A DNA stretch of 64,000 bases from CAVYXK01 sp963772445 (GCA_963772445.1 CAVYXK010000003.1:1-64000), one strand, 5' to 3'. Numbered from the stretch's first letter, positions 1 through 9,330 are shown. Notes: generated from the letters alone by a model not told the origin. Program-made: numbers and translations.

Positions 1-459
1 CGCGTCGTCGGGATCGGTGCGGAACGCCACGTCGCGGCCGTCCAGCAGCCGAGCGACCGAGCCGGCAGGGAGCAGGCGCGCGCCAGGGGCATGCCCCTCG
101 GCGCAGAGCCCGGCAGCGTCGATCGCCAGTATCCCAGGGAACTCGTTGGTGATGCAGTCGGCCGGCTCGTGCGCCGCGATCAGGGCCAGCACCGCGGCCT
201 GCACCCGCGGGCGAGGCCGGCGGCGGCGCGCCCCGCAGCCAAAACGTGTCGGCACGGCCGCCATCGCCGCGGCGTGCAGGCGCTCCGCACAGACCATGGC
301 GGCCATGTGGTCGGCCAGCGCCTCGCCGTGCACCCGGCTGGGCGGCGCCAGTACGCGGTAGAGCTCGGGATGGTCGGCCAGCCAGCCGGGATTGGCGCGC
401 AGGAACGCCTCGACGAGCGCCGCGTCGGTCTCGTCGGGCTGTCGTCCGGGGAGCGCCAT
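1..459 (-). CDS. DUF484 family protein, 3' part missing (runs off window)
   Basis: Reading the minus strand from an ATG at 459 gives an uninterrupted 153-codon frame to the window edge. It begins MALPGRQPDE and contains the N-terminal DUF484 signature of a short helix followed by a segment like FLRANPGWLADHPEL. DUF484 is a GAF-like family of unknown exact function that often lies beside transaldolase or xerC in alphaproteobacteria. It starts 10 bp after the stop of the fsa gene and is probably cotranscribed with it. The C-terminus lies outside the window, so length and completeness cannot be judged. Confidence 0.75.
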   Translation of the reverse strand, partial: MALPGRQPDETDAALVEAFLRANPGWLADHPELYRVLAPPSRVHGEALADHMAAMVCAERLHAAAMAAVPTRFGCGARRRRPRPRVQAAVLALIAAHEPADCITNEFPGILAIDAAGLCAEGHAPGARLLPAGSVARLLDGRDVAFRTDPDDA

Positions 460-469
460 CCGCGTCGGA

Positions 470-1127
470 TCAGATGATGTGCTGGCCGGTCTTGGCCCAG
501 TCGGCGAGGAATGCCGCCAAGCCCTTATCGGTCAGCGGGTGGTTGAACAGCGAGCGCAGCACTGCCGGAGGCAGGGTGGCGACATGGGCGCCGAGCTTGG
601 CGGCCTCGATGACGTGCGTTGGGCTGCGCACGCTGGCGACCAGCACCTCAGTCTTCAGGTAAGGATAGTTGCGGAAGATCGTCAGGATGTCGGCGATCAG
701 CCCCATCCCGTGCTCGCCGATATCGTCCAGCCGGCCGACGAAGGGACTGACGAAGGTGGCGCCGGCCTTGGCCGCCAGCAGCGCTTGGGCGGGGGAAAAG
801 CAGAGTGTGACGTTTACCATCGCGCCGTCGTCGGCGAGCTTGCGACAGGCGCGCAGCCCATCCGGGGTGAGCGGCACCTTGACGGCGACGTTGCGGGCGA
901 TCTCCCGCAGGACCCGGGCTTCGGCCAGCATATCTGTCGTACTTCGTGGCAGCGACCTCGGCGCTGACCGGGCCCGGCACGATGGCGCAGATTTCGGCGA
1001 TCACGTCGCGCATGCGCTTGCCGGATTTCGCCATCAGCGAGGGGTTGGTGGTAACGCCGTCGAGCAGGCCGCTCGCTGCGAGGGACTTGATCTCCGGCAC
1101 CTCGGCGGTATCGACGAAGAACTTCAT
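470..1127 (-). pseudogene. fsa: Fructose-6-phosphate aldolase / transaldolase-like, single frameshift
   Basis: Two overlapping minus-strand frames together make a full-length (about 217 aa) MipB/TalC-type transaldolase. The first runs from MKFFVDTAEVPEI at 1127 through TTNPSLMAKSG to SAEVAATKYD. The second continues as MLAEARVLREIA through VAVKVPLTPDG, whose Lys is the Schiff-base residue, to the end at 470. The switch is near 930, where four bases (AGAT) stand in place of three between the Asp codon and the ATG that starts the second frame. The family interconverts sugar phosphates in the pentose phosphate pathway. It is divergent from priA with 53 bp between starts. The lesion could be a real mutation or a sequencing insertion, because both halves are otherwise well conserved. 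Confidence 0.8.
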
Positions 1128-1180
1128 GCGAACGATCCGATTTCTGGCGTCCCGCTATGGGACGACGAGGATGATATAGG

Positions 1181-3431
1181 ATGGATGGCATTGACCGGAA
1201 GCAAATGGGCCCGCGGCGCCTGCCGGTGATGCTGCCGTACCCGTTTGCCGGTCCGTTCGACTATCGCGTACCGCCAGAGATCGACGCTGCACCGGGCGAT
1301 GTCGTGATGGTGCCGCTGAACCGGCGAGAGACGGTGGGCGTTGTCTGGGACGCTCAGCCGGGCCCGGCGGCGCCCGACCGCAAGTTGAAGCCGATCGCTG
1401 CGGTGCTGGACACGCCGCCCATGCGCCCGGCGCTGCGCGGTTTCGTCGATTGGATGGCCGCCTACACCCTGGCGCCGCCCGGCGAGGTGATGGCGATGGC
1501 ACTGCGGGTCGTCTCCCGCCGCCCCCGACAAGCGTCGTCGGATGGGTTCGATCTCCCCCTCCCCTCGCGGGAGGGGGCCGGGGGAGGGGGCTGCGGAAGG
1601 AGGCCGGCAAGAGGAAGCGACCCCGCCGCCCCGCCTGACCGAAGCACGCCGCCGGGTGCTTGCCGCGCTGGAGGCTCAGGAACCACAGTCAACGGCTGAC
1701 TTGGCGCGGGCTGCGGGTGTCGGCCGGCCGGTGATCCAGGGGATGGCGCAGGGCGGGTTGCTGGTTGCCGTGACGCTGCCGTCCGAGCGCTGTTTCGCGC
1801 TTCCCGAACCGGACCATCCCGGCGTTCCCCTCTCGACGGAGCAGGCTCAGGCGGCGGCCGTGCTGCGCGCCGGCGTGGCGGCGCGCAGCTTCGGGGTGAC
1901 GCTGCTCGACGGGGTGACGGGCTCGGGCAAGACCGAGGTCTATCTGGAAGCAATTGCCGAGTGCCTGCGCCAGGGCCGTCAGGCCTTGGTGCTGCTGCCG
2001 GAGATCGCGCTGTCCAGCCAGTGGCTGGAGCGGTTCGAGCGGCGCTTCGGCGTGGCGCCGGCGGTATGGCACTCGGACCTGTCTTCACGCACTCGCCGGA
2101 TCACGTGGCGGGAGGTGGCGGAGGGCCGTGCGCCGGTGGTGGTCGGCGCACGCTCCGCGCTGTTCCTGCCTTTCCCCGACCTTGGCCTGATCGTGGTGGA
2201 CGAAGAGCACGAGACCGCGTTCAAGCAGGAAGAAGGCGTGGTTTATCACGCCCGCGACATGGCGGTGGTGCGCGGCCGCTTCGAGCAGGCGCCTGTCGTG
2301 CTGGTCTCGGCCACGCCGAGCCTGGAGACGGTGGCGAATGTAGAGGCCGGGCGGTACCGGCGGTTGACCTTGCCGAACCGGCACGGCGGGGCGGCGCTGC
2401 CGGCCGTGGTGGCGATCGACCTGCGGGAGACTCCGCCGGACCGGGGCCGGTTTCTGGCGCCACCGCTGGTCGATGCCATCGGCGAGACGCTGGCGCGTGG
2501 GGAACAGGCGATGCTGTTCCTCAATCGCCGGGGGTATGCGCCACTGACGTTGTGCCGGGCCTGCGGACACCGGATGCAGTGCCCGCACTGCACCGCGTGG
2601 CTGGTCGAGCACCTGGCTCGGCGGTTGCTGCAATGTCACCATTGCGGGCATGCGATCCCGATCCCCGAGGCGTGTCCGGCCTGCGGGGCGGCGCACAGCC
2701 TGACGCCGGTCGGTCCGGGGGTGGAGCGGATCGCCGAGGAGGCCGCGGCGCTGTTCCCAGCGGCTCGGCGGCTGGTGATGGCGAGCGACACGCTGCCCGG
2801 CCCGCACGCCGCGGCCGAGGCATCTCGGGCCATTGCCGCGCGCGAGGTGGACCTGATCATCGGCACGCAGATCGTAGCCAAGGGTTGGCACTTTCCTTAC
2901 CTGACGCTGGTGGGGGTGGTGGATGCGGATCTGGGCCTGGCCGGCGGGGACCTGCGCGCGGCCGAGCGAACCGTGCAGCTTCTGCATCAAGTAGCCGGCC
3001 GGGCGGGGCGTGCCGAGGCTCCGGGGCGGGTGATGTTGCAGACTTTCTCGCCCGAGCATCCAGTAATGCGGGCGCTGGTGGAGGGGGACCTGGCAGGGTT
3101 CATCGCCCGCGAGGCGGAGCAGCGCCGGCCGGGGCACTGGCCGCCGTACGGGCGGCTGGCGGCGCTGATCGTCAGCGCAGACGCGGCGCACGTCGCGGAT
3201 CATGTGGCGTGGGAGTTGGGGAAGACCGCGCCGGGGGGGCCCGGTGTTGTGGTGCTGGGGCCGGCGCCGGCGCCGCTTTCGGTCCTGCGTGGGCGGCACC
3301 GCAGGAGGTTGCTGTTGAAGGCGCGGCGGGACATCGCGGTGCAGCCGCTGCTTCGGGAGTGGATAGGGAAGGTGGCTGTGCCTCGGGGGGCTCGGGTGGA
3401 GGTGGATATCGATCCGGTTTCGTTTCTCTGA
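1181..3431 (+). pseudogene. priA: Primosomal protein N' (PriA helicase) with in-gene repeat and frame change
   Basis: PriA restarts stalled replication forks as a 3'-5' helicase. The N-terminal fork-binding domain (LPYPFAGPFDYRVP, GDVVMVPLNRRETVGVVW) is in one frame from 1181. From about 1540 to 3431 a second frame carries the helicase: Walker A GVTGSGKTEVYL, box VVDEEHE, the zinc-binding segment with CRACG, CPHC, CHHCG and CPACG, and motifs GTQIVAKGWHF and QVAGRAGR. The frames switch inside a C-rich/G-rich palindrome (see the repeat at 1553). The second frame has its own ATG at 1542, so the helicase part could be made alone. PriA is normally about 730 aa, which the joined frames match. Whether the join is a genuine inactivation or an assembly error cannot be decided here. 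Confidence 0.8.
1553..1590. repeat. Palindromic C/G-rich repeat inside priA
   Basis: CCCCCTCCC at 1555-1563 pairs with GGGAGGGGG at 1569-1577 around a five-base loop, and a second G-rich arm follows at 1580-1590. Sequences of this form are common interspersed intergenic repeats in GC-rich proteobacteria. Here the repeat lies between the N-terminal domain and helicase portion of priA, where homologues have a variable linker, and it coincides with the frame change. Confidence 0.6.
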
Positions 3432-3583
3432 CTGGGGTGAGATGTGCGTCGGCGGCGAAGGGGGGCAGACGATAGCAGTCACCGGGAAATCAGTCGTGGC
3501 GCCGCCGCTTCCGGCCAAATCAGAGCGAGCTTGCTCCCGGCCACTTGGATCGCCATCTTAGTCCAGATGGGAAGGCCAACGGA

Positions 3584-4229
3584 ATGCTAACAAACTATGA
3601 CGCGAAGGCCGTCGCAGAGATCATGGGACTCGCCTTCGTGAGAGGTTTAGTGGAAGGCTTATCGTCCGCCTGCCTTCCAAAGGAAAAGCCACGCCAAAAG
3701 AAGCTTGCCGGCGCACTCGACCCGGACTTCATCATCCGGGTCGACGACGCCCTTCTGTACCTTGTTGAGATTAAGAACGACACCTTGGCCCCTTTTCACA
3801 GATCCGGGACCTTCAATCGTCATCTTTCCGATGTTCTGTCCCACTGCGTGCTGTCGCCTTCCCCAGTTTTTATCGAAAAGGCTGTGGAGAAAGGTCTCCC
3901 GCGAGAGGTTCTCCGGCACGTTGCCGAACGTCTGTCTGGTGGCGATAAGGCGAAGATCGCTGCCCTGGAACAGGGCGTCGTCCCGAAGACCACCCTCGGG
4001 CGTCGGGAAACTAAGCTCTCGCCAGAGGAGAGCGAGCGGACAGAGCGCGTAGCACGGCTTTTCGTGCATGCTCGCCGCGCCCTCGGCACGGAGGCCGAGG
4101 CACGAGTTTATGGCGACACCCCATCCTGAACTCGATGGGCGCACTCCGCTCGATGCTACAAAGACGGATCTAGGTACGCGCCGCACCGAGCAGCTTATGA
4201 GCGCGCTTGAATATGGGCTCGCTCTCTGA
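3584..4229 (+). pseudogene. MbcA/ParS/Xre-type antitoxin (DUF2384), frameshifted
   Basis: The frame from ATG 3584 contains in its second half an antitoxin-like stretch: KGLPREVLRHVAERLS, VVPKTTLGRR, then KLSPEESERTERVARL, the hallmark start of the DUF2384 toxin-binding domain. It breaks off near 4100. The missing end lies one frame over from ATG 4110 (MATPHPELDGRTPLD ... QLMSALEYGLAL), ending at TGA 4227-4229. One lost base near GAGGCACGAGTTT explains the split. These antitoxins neutralise RES-domain NAD-degrading toxins, and a RES remnant follows directly. The first roughly 80 residues are not recognisable as antitoxin and may be unrelated. Base composition is lower in GC than the flanking core genes. 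Confidence 0.7.
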
Positions 4230-4299
4230 TTGCTGCGCCGCTGCGGCTTTGGCGCATTGTGACCGGTCCACGCCCCATTTGGTCCGGAGAGGGCGCCCG
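4226..4299 (+). pseudogene. RES-domain toxin remnant (N-terminal fragment)
   Basis: Directly after the antitoxin, one frame reads APLRLWRIVTGPRPIWSGEGARL and then stops. This matches the typical start of RES toxins (LWR ... GEGAR ... GRWN). The start codon that would overlap the antitoxin stop is CTG here, where ATG would be expected, and the frame terminates at 4292-4299 before the core fold. The rest of the toxin is not recognisable downstream. It appears to be a truncated, inactive partner of the preceding antitoxin. Confidence 0.6.
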
Positions 4300-4680
4300 C
4301 CTCGCTCCCCGGCTGGGATAATCCGCGCGACATGTCGCAGATCGCCTGCCAGGCTGCGGCAGTAGAGCCGCGCAAGCGGTTGGATTGACGCTGCCGATCC
4401 GGCTTTGCCGGTAGGGGCTCTGTTCGGGGCTGCTGGTGGGTCAGGTGTTGACGCCGGGCTCGCGGCGCTCCTACCCGGCTCGCCTGCACGCGGCGCTGTG
4501 GTGCCGCCGGCTGGGCTCCGCGGTCGCCTGGGGTGGCGAGCGGCTGGCTCTTCGGATCTGTCGCTCAGGAAAAGGTCGCGCTACGATGCCAAGAGTTGAA
4601 TGTGTCGCTTGTTGTTAGCGGACGGAGCTTGACGGTGCCGAGGGGCCTTCGGCCAGTAGTCGCCGCAGACGCGCGTTTCA
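4300..4680. other. Region without a recognisable gene
   Basis: This 380 bp stretch lies between the toxin remnant and the IS4 target duplication. Short open frames exist at 4405-4618 and 4533-4690, but none shows a recognisable motif or convincing ribosome-binding site. It probably contains degraded DNA from the broken toxin and the lost 5' end of the SIR2-like gene. Confidence 0.5.
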
Positions 4681-4691
4681 GGGGCTACCTC
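4681..4691. repeat. 11-bp target-site duplication of the IS4 element (left copy)
   Basis: GGGGCTACCTC occurs here and again at 8444-8454, immediately outside the inverted repeats of the IS4-family element. An 11 bp duplication is the size expected for this family. Joining the copies restores the pre-insertion sequence leading into the SIR2-like gene. Confidence 0.85.
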
Positions 4692-4711
4692 TCAAGACTT
4701 CCCCTCATTTA

Positions 4712-5050
4712 TCAAACCGGTCCGAAAACGTCTGCGAAGAGAGGTTGCTCGTGCAGCATTTGGGAGAAGCGCTGCATCAATGGGCGCAGCCAGTCGTCAC
4801 GCATGGTCGGGATGAGGTCATAGAGCAGGCAGCCCTGGCGGAACAACGAATGGGCACGGCGTTTGGCGGTGTTGGTCTTGAGCATCCGATCATAACCCAA
4901 GGCTTCGCCGGCGGCCCCCAGCAAGGTCAGCAGGACGACGGCGAATGCGTTGATCAGCCATAGCCGGTCACGCCGCTCGGGGGATTTGACACGGATGGTG
5001 CCCAGACCCATGCCGAAGCGCAGGTCCTTGCTGTCGCGTAAGCTGCATTC
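4712..5050 (-). pseudogene. IS4-family transposase, C-terminal part
   Basis: This is the distal part of the split transposase. From the Glu codon at 5050 it reads ECSLRDSKDLRFGMG, then RRDRLWLINAFAVVLLTLLGAAGEALGYDR, ending at 4712. It supplies the E and K of the Y-(2)-R-(3)-E-(6)-K signature of IS4 transposases, whose Y and R are in the other half ending at 7450. It is in frame with that half once 5051-7449 is removed. The restored protein is about 385 aa. Confidence 0.85.
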
Positions 5051-7449
5051 GATATCCCATCCATGATACCGCTGATAGTTTAACCGACTTGCCGGGACCG
5101 CCCATACTCGGCCGCGAGGCGCTTCGAGCGCTGGTTCGCTGGCTGGGATCACGCGATGAACGAGGCCGGTCGACCGGTATGGCAGATGTTGCCCGACGAC
5201 CGGCGACGCACGGTGCTGCGTGCACTGACGCTGATGACACTTCGCCAGAGCCGCGCGGTGGTTGTGGCCGGGGAGTCCAATCATGGTGAGCGAGGTTTGG
5301 TGTCCGGCGCCCCACGGCATGGTGTCGGACAAGATCCACCGTCGGCATCGGGAGCGGATGGCGATAGTCTACATTCGCCAGTCCACGCTTCAGCAGGTTG
5401 AGCGACACCAAGAATCGACGCGGCTGCAATATGCTCTGGTGGATCGGGCGCTGCAGCTTGGCTGGGACCGCGCATCGATCGTGGTGATCGACGATGATTT
5501 GGGGCGGTCTGGTGCCTCGATCGAGGGCCGTCCCGGCTTCCAGCGTCTGATGGCAGAGGTCGGTCTCGGCCATGTCGGCATTGTGCTGGGGGTGGAGATG
5601 TCGCGGCTCGCCCGATCATGCCGGGATTGGCATCAGCTGCTGGAGATCTGCGCGTTGTTCGACACGTTGATTGCGGATTCCGAAGGCGTGTACGATGCGG
5701 GTAATTTTAACGATCGCCTGCTGCTGGGCTTAAAGGGTACCATGTCTGAGGCCGAACTTCACATCATCAAGGCGCGGATGTTAGAGGGGCGGCGAGCGAA
5801 GGCCCGTCGCGGCGAACTCGGCAAGACGGTACCGATGGGATATCTGCGGCGTCCGTCGGGGGAAGTCGTCCTGGAGCCCGACGAACAGGCGCAGGCGACG
5901 ATCCGGCTGGTATTCGACCTGTTCGATCGGTTTCGCACCATTGGCAAGGTGCTGCGCTACTTGGTCGATCATGACATCGGGATGCCGGTGCGCACGCAGG
6001 GCGGCACCAACAAGGGCGAGTTGGAATGGCATCGCCCCAACCGGGTTTCGCTGAATGATCTGTTGCACAATCCGACCTATGCGGGTGTCTACCTATATGG
6101 CCGGCGAGCGTCTGATCCACGCCGGCGCAAACCAGGGCGACCGGGTACTGGACGGCGCTCCAGCCCTCCGGAGGAAGCCGAGGTGTTTCTGCCGGACCGT
6201 CTTCCAGCTTACATCAGTTGGGAACAGTATCAGCGCAATCAAACGCAGCTTCGGTCGAACAAGGCGACGGTCTCTGGAGTGCCACGCGCCGGCCAGGCCT
6301 TGCTGTCTGGGCTGCTGATCTGCCGTCGGTGCGGTCTACGAATGACCGCCCAGTACAACCAAAACGGCACCGCTCCGCGCTACGTATGTATCCACTTGGC
6401 CAGCGACTACGCTGGACCGGTCTGCCAGACGCTCAAGGCGGCGCCGCTTGATGCTCTGATAAGCCGGCTTGTGGTGGAGGCGCTCGAGCCGGCTGCGCTG
6501 GAGGTAAGCTTGCTGGCGGCCGGCGAGCTGGAACGCGAGCGCGCGGCGCTGGACGCTCAGTGGCGCCATCGGCTCGAACGAGCAGGCTACCAGGCGCAAC
6601 GAGCCCGCCGGCAATTCGATGCCATAGAACCGGAGAACCGACTGGTGGGCCGTACTCTCGAACGCCAATGGGAGCAGGCGCTGGCCGAGCAGGCACGCCT
6701 GGCAGGGGACTATGAACGTTTCCAGCGTGACCAGCCGCGGAGCTTGACCGCAGCCGAAGTTGCAGGAATTCGCCAACTGGCACACGACTTACCCGGCGTC
6801 TGGGCAGCCGCCACTCAGGAAGAGCGACAAGCCCTGGTTCGCCTGCTGCTCGAACGGGTGTTGGTTGAAGTCATCGACGGCACGGAGCAAGTCCGCGTGA
6901 GCTGTCATTGGCACGGTGGCCACCAAACCTCGCACCAGCTGGTTCGACCGGTTGCTCGTCTCGACCAACTCAGCACTTACCACCAACTGACCGCCCGTGC
7001 AGCCGAGCTGCGGCGTGCTGGGAAGCGCCATGCAGCGATCGCGGAAATCCTCAACCAGGAAGGTTGGCGACCACCTAAGCGACGTGACACATTCACCGCG
7101 TTGATGGTTAAGCGTCTCCTCAGCAAAGTCGAAATCGTTGGGCACAAACGGCGACCTGTGGTCATTGAACGTCAGCCCGAGGAGTGGACGATTACCGAAT
7201 TGGCTCGGCATCTCGCTATGCCAGAATCGACCCTCTACAGCTGGGTCCAGGAGGGACGTCTGCGCAGTCGAGCGGTTCGCCACCAGGGCACGACGTTCAA
7301 ATTGGTGCACGCCGATGATGCCATGATTGCCGCCCTTAAGCTGGCTCGCGCAACTCCCCCGCCATGGCGTCGTCGGCCGCCGCCAATCGTCGTGGCGGGC
7401 TCTCCTGACCCTGTAGAAGTCTCGAGAGTCGCCATGCCTGGTCGATCTC
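5051..7449 (+). mobile_element. 2.4-kb integrative element carrying a single large serine recombinase
   Basis: The limits come from the split IS4 transposase. Joining base 5050 to 7450 restores ...TGCATTCAATTCCCC..., which reads WGIECS on the minus strand. The dinucleotide TC is present at both junctions (5049-5050 and 7448-7449), as expected for crossover by a serine recombinase with a 2-bp core. No inverted terminal repeats or larger target duplication are seen. The only convincing gene inside is the recombinase. The 230 bp upstream of it holds short frames that I cannot assign. Confidence 0.8.
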
Positions 7450-7589
7450 AATTCCCCAGCGACGGCCGTACAGGCCGGTCAGTTGCTTGGCCGTGGCATC
7501 GGTGCTGCTGGCGGCCAGGCACCAGGCTTGCTTCATATCCGGATCCTGGACACAGACCACGCTTCCCACCCGGTAGCGATCGGCGGTGA
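5283..7589 (+). CDS. Large serine recombinase (resolvase + recombinase + zinc ribbon)
   Basis: The start at 5283 is preceded by GGGGAG at good spacing. The N-terminal resolvase domain has the nucleophile Ser in VYIRQST, followed by VVIDDDLGRSGASIEGRPGF and EMSRLARS. A recombinase domain follows (MGYLRRPSGEVV ... LHNPTYAGVYLYGRRAS), then a zinc ribbon (CRRCGLRMTAQY with a later Cys), a long coiled coil, and a C-terminal helix-turn-helix-like segment TITELARHLAMPESTLYSWV. It is presumably the integrase that moved the surrounding element. About 722 residues are encoded by the element. The frame has no stop before the right junction at 7449 and reads about 46 residues into the IS4 DNA, so the C-terminus depends on the insertion site. 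Confidence 0.85.
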   Translation: MVSEVWCPAPHGMVSDKIHRRHRERMAIVYIRQSTLQQVERHQESTRLQYALVDRALQLGWDRASIVVIDDDLGRSGASIEGRPGFQRLMAEVGLGHVGIVLGVEMSRLARSCRDWHQLLEICALFDTLIADSEGVYDAGNFNDRLLLGLKGTMSEAELHIIKARMLEGRRAKARRGELGKTVPMGYLRRPSGEVVLEPDEQAQATIRLVFDLFDRFRTIGKVLRYLVDHDIGMPVRTQGGTNKGELEWHRPNRVSLNDLLHNPTYAGVYLYGRRASDPRRRKPGRPGTGRRSSPPEEAEVFLPDRLPAYISWEQYQRNQTQLRSNKATVSGVPRAGQALLSGLLICRRCGLRMTAQYNQNGTAPRYVCIHLASDYAGPVCQTLKAAPLDALISRLVVEALEPAALEVSLLAAGELERERAALDAQWRHRLERAGYQAQRARRQFDAIEPENRLVGRTLERQWEQALAEQARLAGDYERFQRDQPRSLTAAEVAGIRQLAHDLPGVWAAATQEERQALVRLLLERVLVEVIDGTEQVRVSCHWHGGHQTSHQLVRPVARLDQLSTYHQLTARAAELRRAGKRHAAIAEILNQEGWRPPKRRDTFTALMVKRLLSKVEIVGHKRRPVVIERQPEEWTITELARHLAMPESTLYSWVQEGRLRSRAVRHQGTTFKLVHADDAMIAALKLARATPPPWRRRPPPIVVAGSPDPVEVSRVAMPGRSQFPSDGRTGRSVAWPWHRCCWRPGTRLASYPDPGHRPRFPPGSDRR

Positions 7590-8268
7590 CCTCGGCGCCG
7601 CGCAGCACCCGGGCGCGTCCGCCGGCCTGCACCCAGTCGGCCGCGGTGCGCGTCTCACCGGTGGCGCTGGTCACGGTGATGTTGCCACGGAAGCGGATGA
7701 CGTAGTCGAAATACAGCTCTTCGGTCAGCATCTTGTACAGTTTCTGATCGCCGAAGCCGCGGTCGGCCACGATGCACACCTTGACCCCCGCCGGCAGCAG
7801 CTCGGCCAGCCGGACCAGCACGCGATGCTCGTAGAAGCCGCGGCGCTCCTTGAGCGTGCTCTTGTCGACGGTCAGCCATACCAGGGGTGTCGAGCGACCG
7901 TGGTCGCTGATCAGGGCCAGCATGATGGTGGCCTGGTTGTCGGCGTCGAAGTCGGTCCAATCCATGGCCACCACGATGGAGCTGCGTGCGCCGATGACGA
8001 AGGGCACCCAGCGCACCAGAATATCGTCGACGCTGATGGCAGTATTGGAGAGCAATCGGTCGACCTGCTTGATCGCGTGCTTGGACTTCAAACTACGCGC
8101 CGCGGCGAGGCCTTGGCCGATGGCACAGATAGCCAGGGAGCCGCTGTGCAACACGCCAAGCGTGGCGTCGCATAGAGAATTGACACGCTTGGCGTGAAGG
8201 TCCTGCTCCAGCAAGCCGCCAAGCAGGTCGCGAATTCCCTTGTACGAAACGCGCTCCCGGATGACCAT
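7450..8268 (-). pseudogene. IS4-family transposase, N-terminal part
   Basis: From ATG 8268 (MVIRERVSYKGIRDLLGG; an upstream in-frame ATG exists at 8346) the frame covers the DNA-binding region and both catalytic Asp motifs, VVAMDWTDFDA and CIVADRGFGD. It reaches LYGRRWGI, where the element at 5051-7449 interrupts it. The remaining C-terminal part lies at 4712-5050. Beyond the junction the frame continues with 20 or more residues of non-homologous sequence from the inserted element. Confidence 0.85.
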
Positions 8269-8443
8269 GGGTAGCTCCCGAATCGGTGTCGGGAGGCAAA
8301 CTCGCCGGTCTGCGGGGAGCGCGGAACTACTTTCGCGACTTCGCAAGGATCCATCATCTGCGGCGGCTTCACGATTCTTTTTGGAATCGCCTCTACGGTC
8401 GCCCGATTCTTTTATGTCATACGGAAAATGAGGGGATGTTTGA

Positions 8444-8454
8444 GGGGCTACCTC
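8444..8454. repeat. 11-bp target-site duplication of the IS4 element (right copy)
   Basis: This is the second copy of GGGGCTACCTC, immediately right of the IS4 inverted repeat and matching 4681-4691. Confidence 0.85.
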
Positions 8455-9330
8455 CCTGTTGGCAGATGGTGTTTTTGTGTTGGCGCAGGCATATCTCGCG
8501 GGATCGCGCCGACATGGTTCGCCCTCACGAACGCGGTAGTTAACGAGGTATTCGGGGTTAGTCTCGATGCAGATGCTTTCAATGCCCTCGTAGCCAAAAG
8601 CGGATGGTCGCTAGACGGCTGGCTCCAAGCCGCTGCAAATGAACATCTTCGCCTAAGAAAATCACTCGAAGATTTCACCTCGATAATCGAATCACTTCTA
8701 TATTCCGAGATTCGGCAGAAGGCGAAAGGCTGTGGGTTAGAAAGATATCTAACTGCCGTGCTGAGCTTCCCTCAGAACGAGCCGAAGCAAAGAGTAATGG
8801 AAGTTTGTGACTTCCTGGAAAATAGCTTTTCAGATTGCTCTCTGTTCAACATTGCTCGCGCCCTTATTGATTCCGCGAAATCGGGGAGAGGACCGCGCGC
8901 CGTGTTATCGTTTAATGCCGACACTTTCCTTGAAACTTATATAGACCTATATCTTCGCCGGGAGCATTACAAAGGCCCTGGGCCACATGGGCATCCCAAG
9001 TATTATTTTCTATCTGTATCACGAACAACGACTGATGAGGGAGACAAGATACCAATCTACCACTGCCACGGATCGATTGCACCGTATTACGACCTGCCGG
9101 CGCGTCATCGGGATGCTAGAGACAGGTTGGTTTTCTTGGAGCGGGAGTATTTGGCAATGTCAAGCAGTCGGGCCTCTTGGTCAGAGACTATATTTCTCTT
9201 TCACGCGCAATCAGCAAAGCTAGCGTTCGCTGGCCTCTCTATGTCTGATGCCAACATACGAAGGTGGATGAGCATGATAGTTTTGGCTCGTCAGCGGAAA
9301 CTGTGGGTGCTTCGGGGGTATACCGAGGGC

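Larger units (their letters stand above)
4692..8443 (-). mobile_element. IS4-family insertion sequence interrupted by a serine-recombinase element
   Basis: The imperfect terminal inverted repeats are TCAAGACTTCCCCTCATTT at 4692-4710 and the complement of AAATGAGGGGATGTTTGA at 8426-8443. Both are flanked by the 11 bp duplication GGGGCTACCTC. Subtracting the 2,399 bp inner insertion leaves an IS of 1,353 bp with one transposase gene on the minus strand. That size and the duplication length fit the IS4 family. The transposase is split, so this copy cannot move by its own enzyme in its present form. Confidence 0.85.

Noticed and set aside
2085..3518. Minus-strand open frame of 477 codons
   Set aside because: It is antisense to the PriA helicase region and has no recognisable motif.
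4405..4618. Short plus-strand frames between the toxin remnant and the IS4
   Set aside because: No motif, no ribosome-binding site, and overlapping alternatives in two frames.
5089..5289. Short frames upstream of the recombinase inside its element
   Set aside because: Similar elements sometimes carry a small upstream gene, but neither frame here has a start with a good ribosome-binding site or a recognisable sequence.
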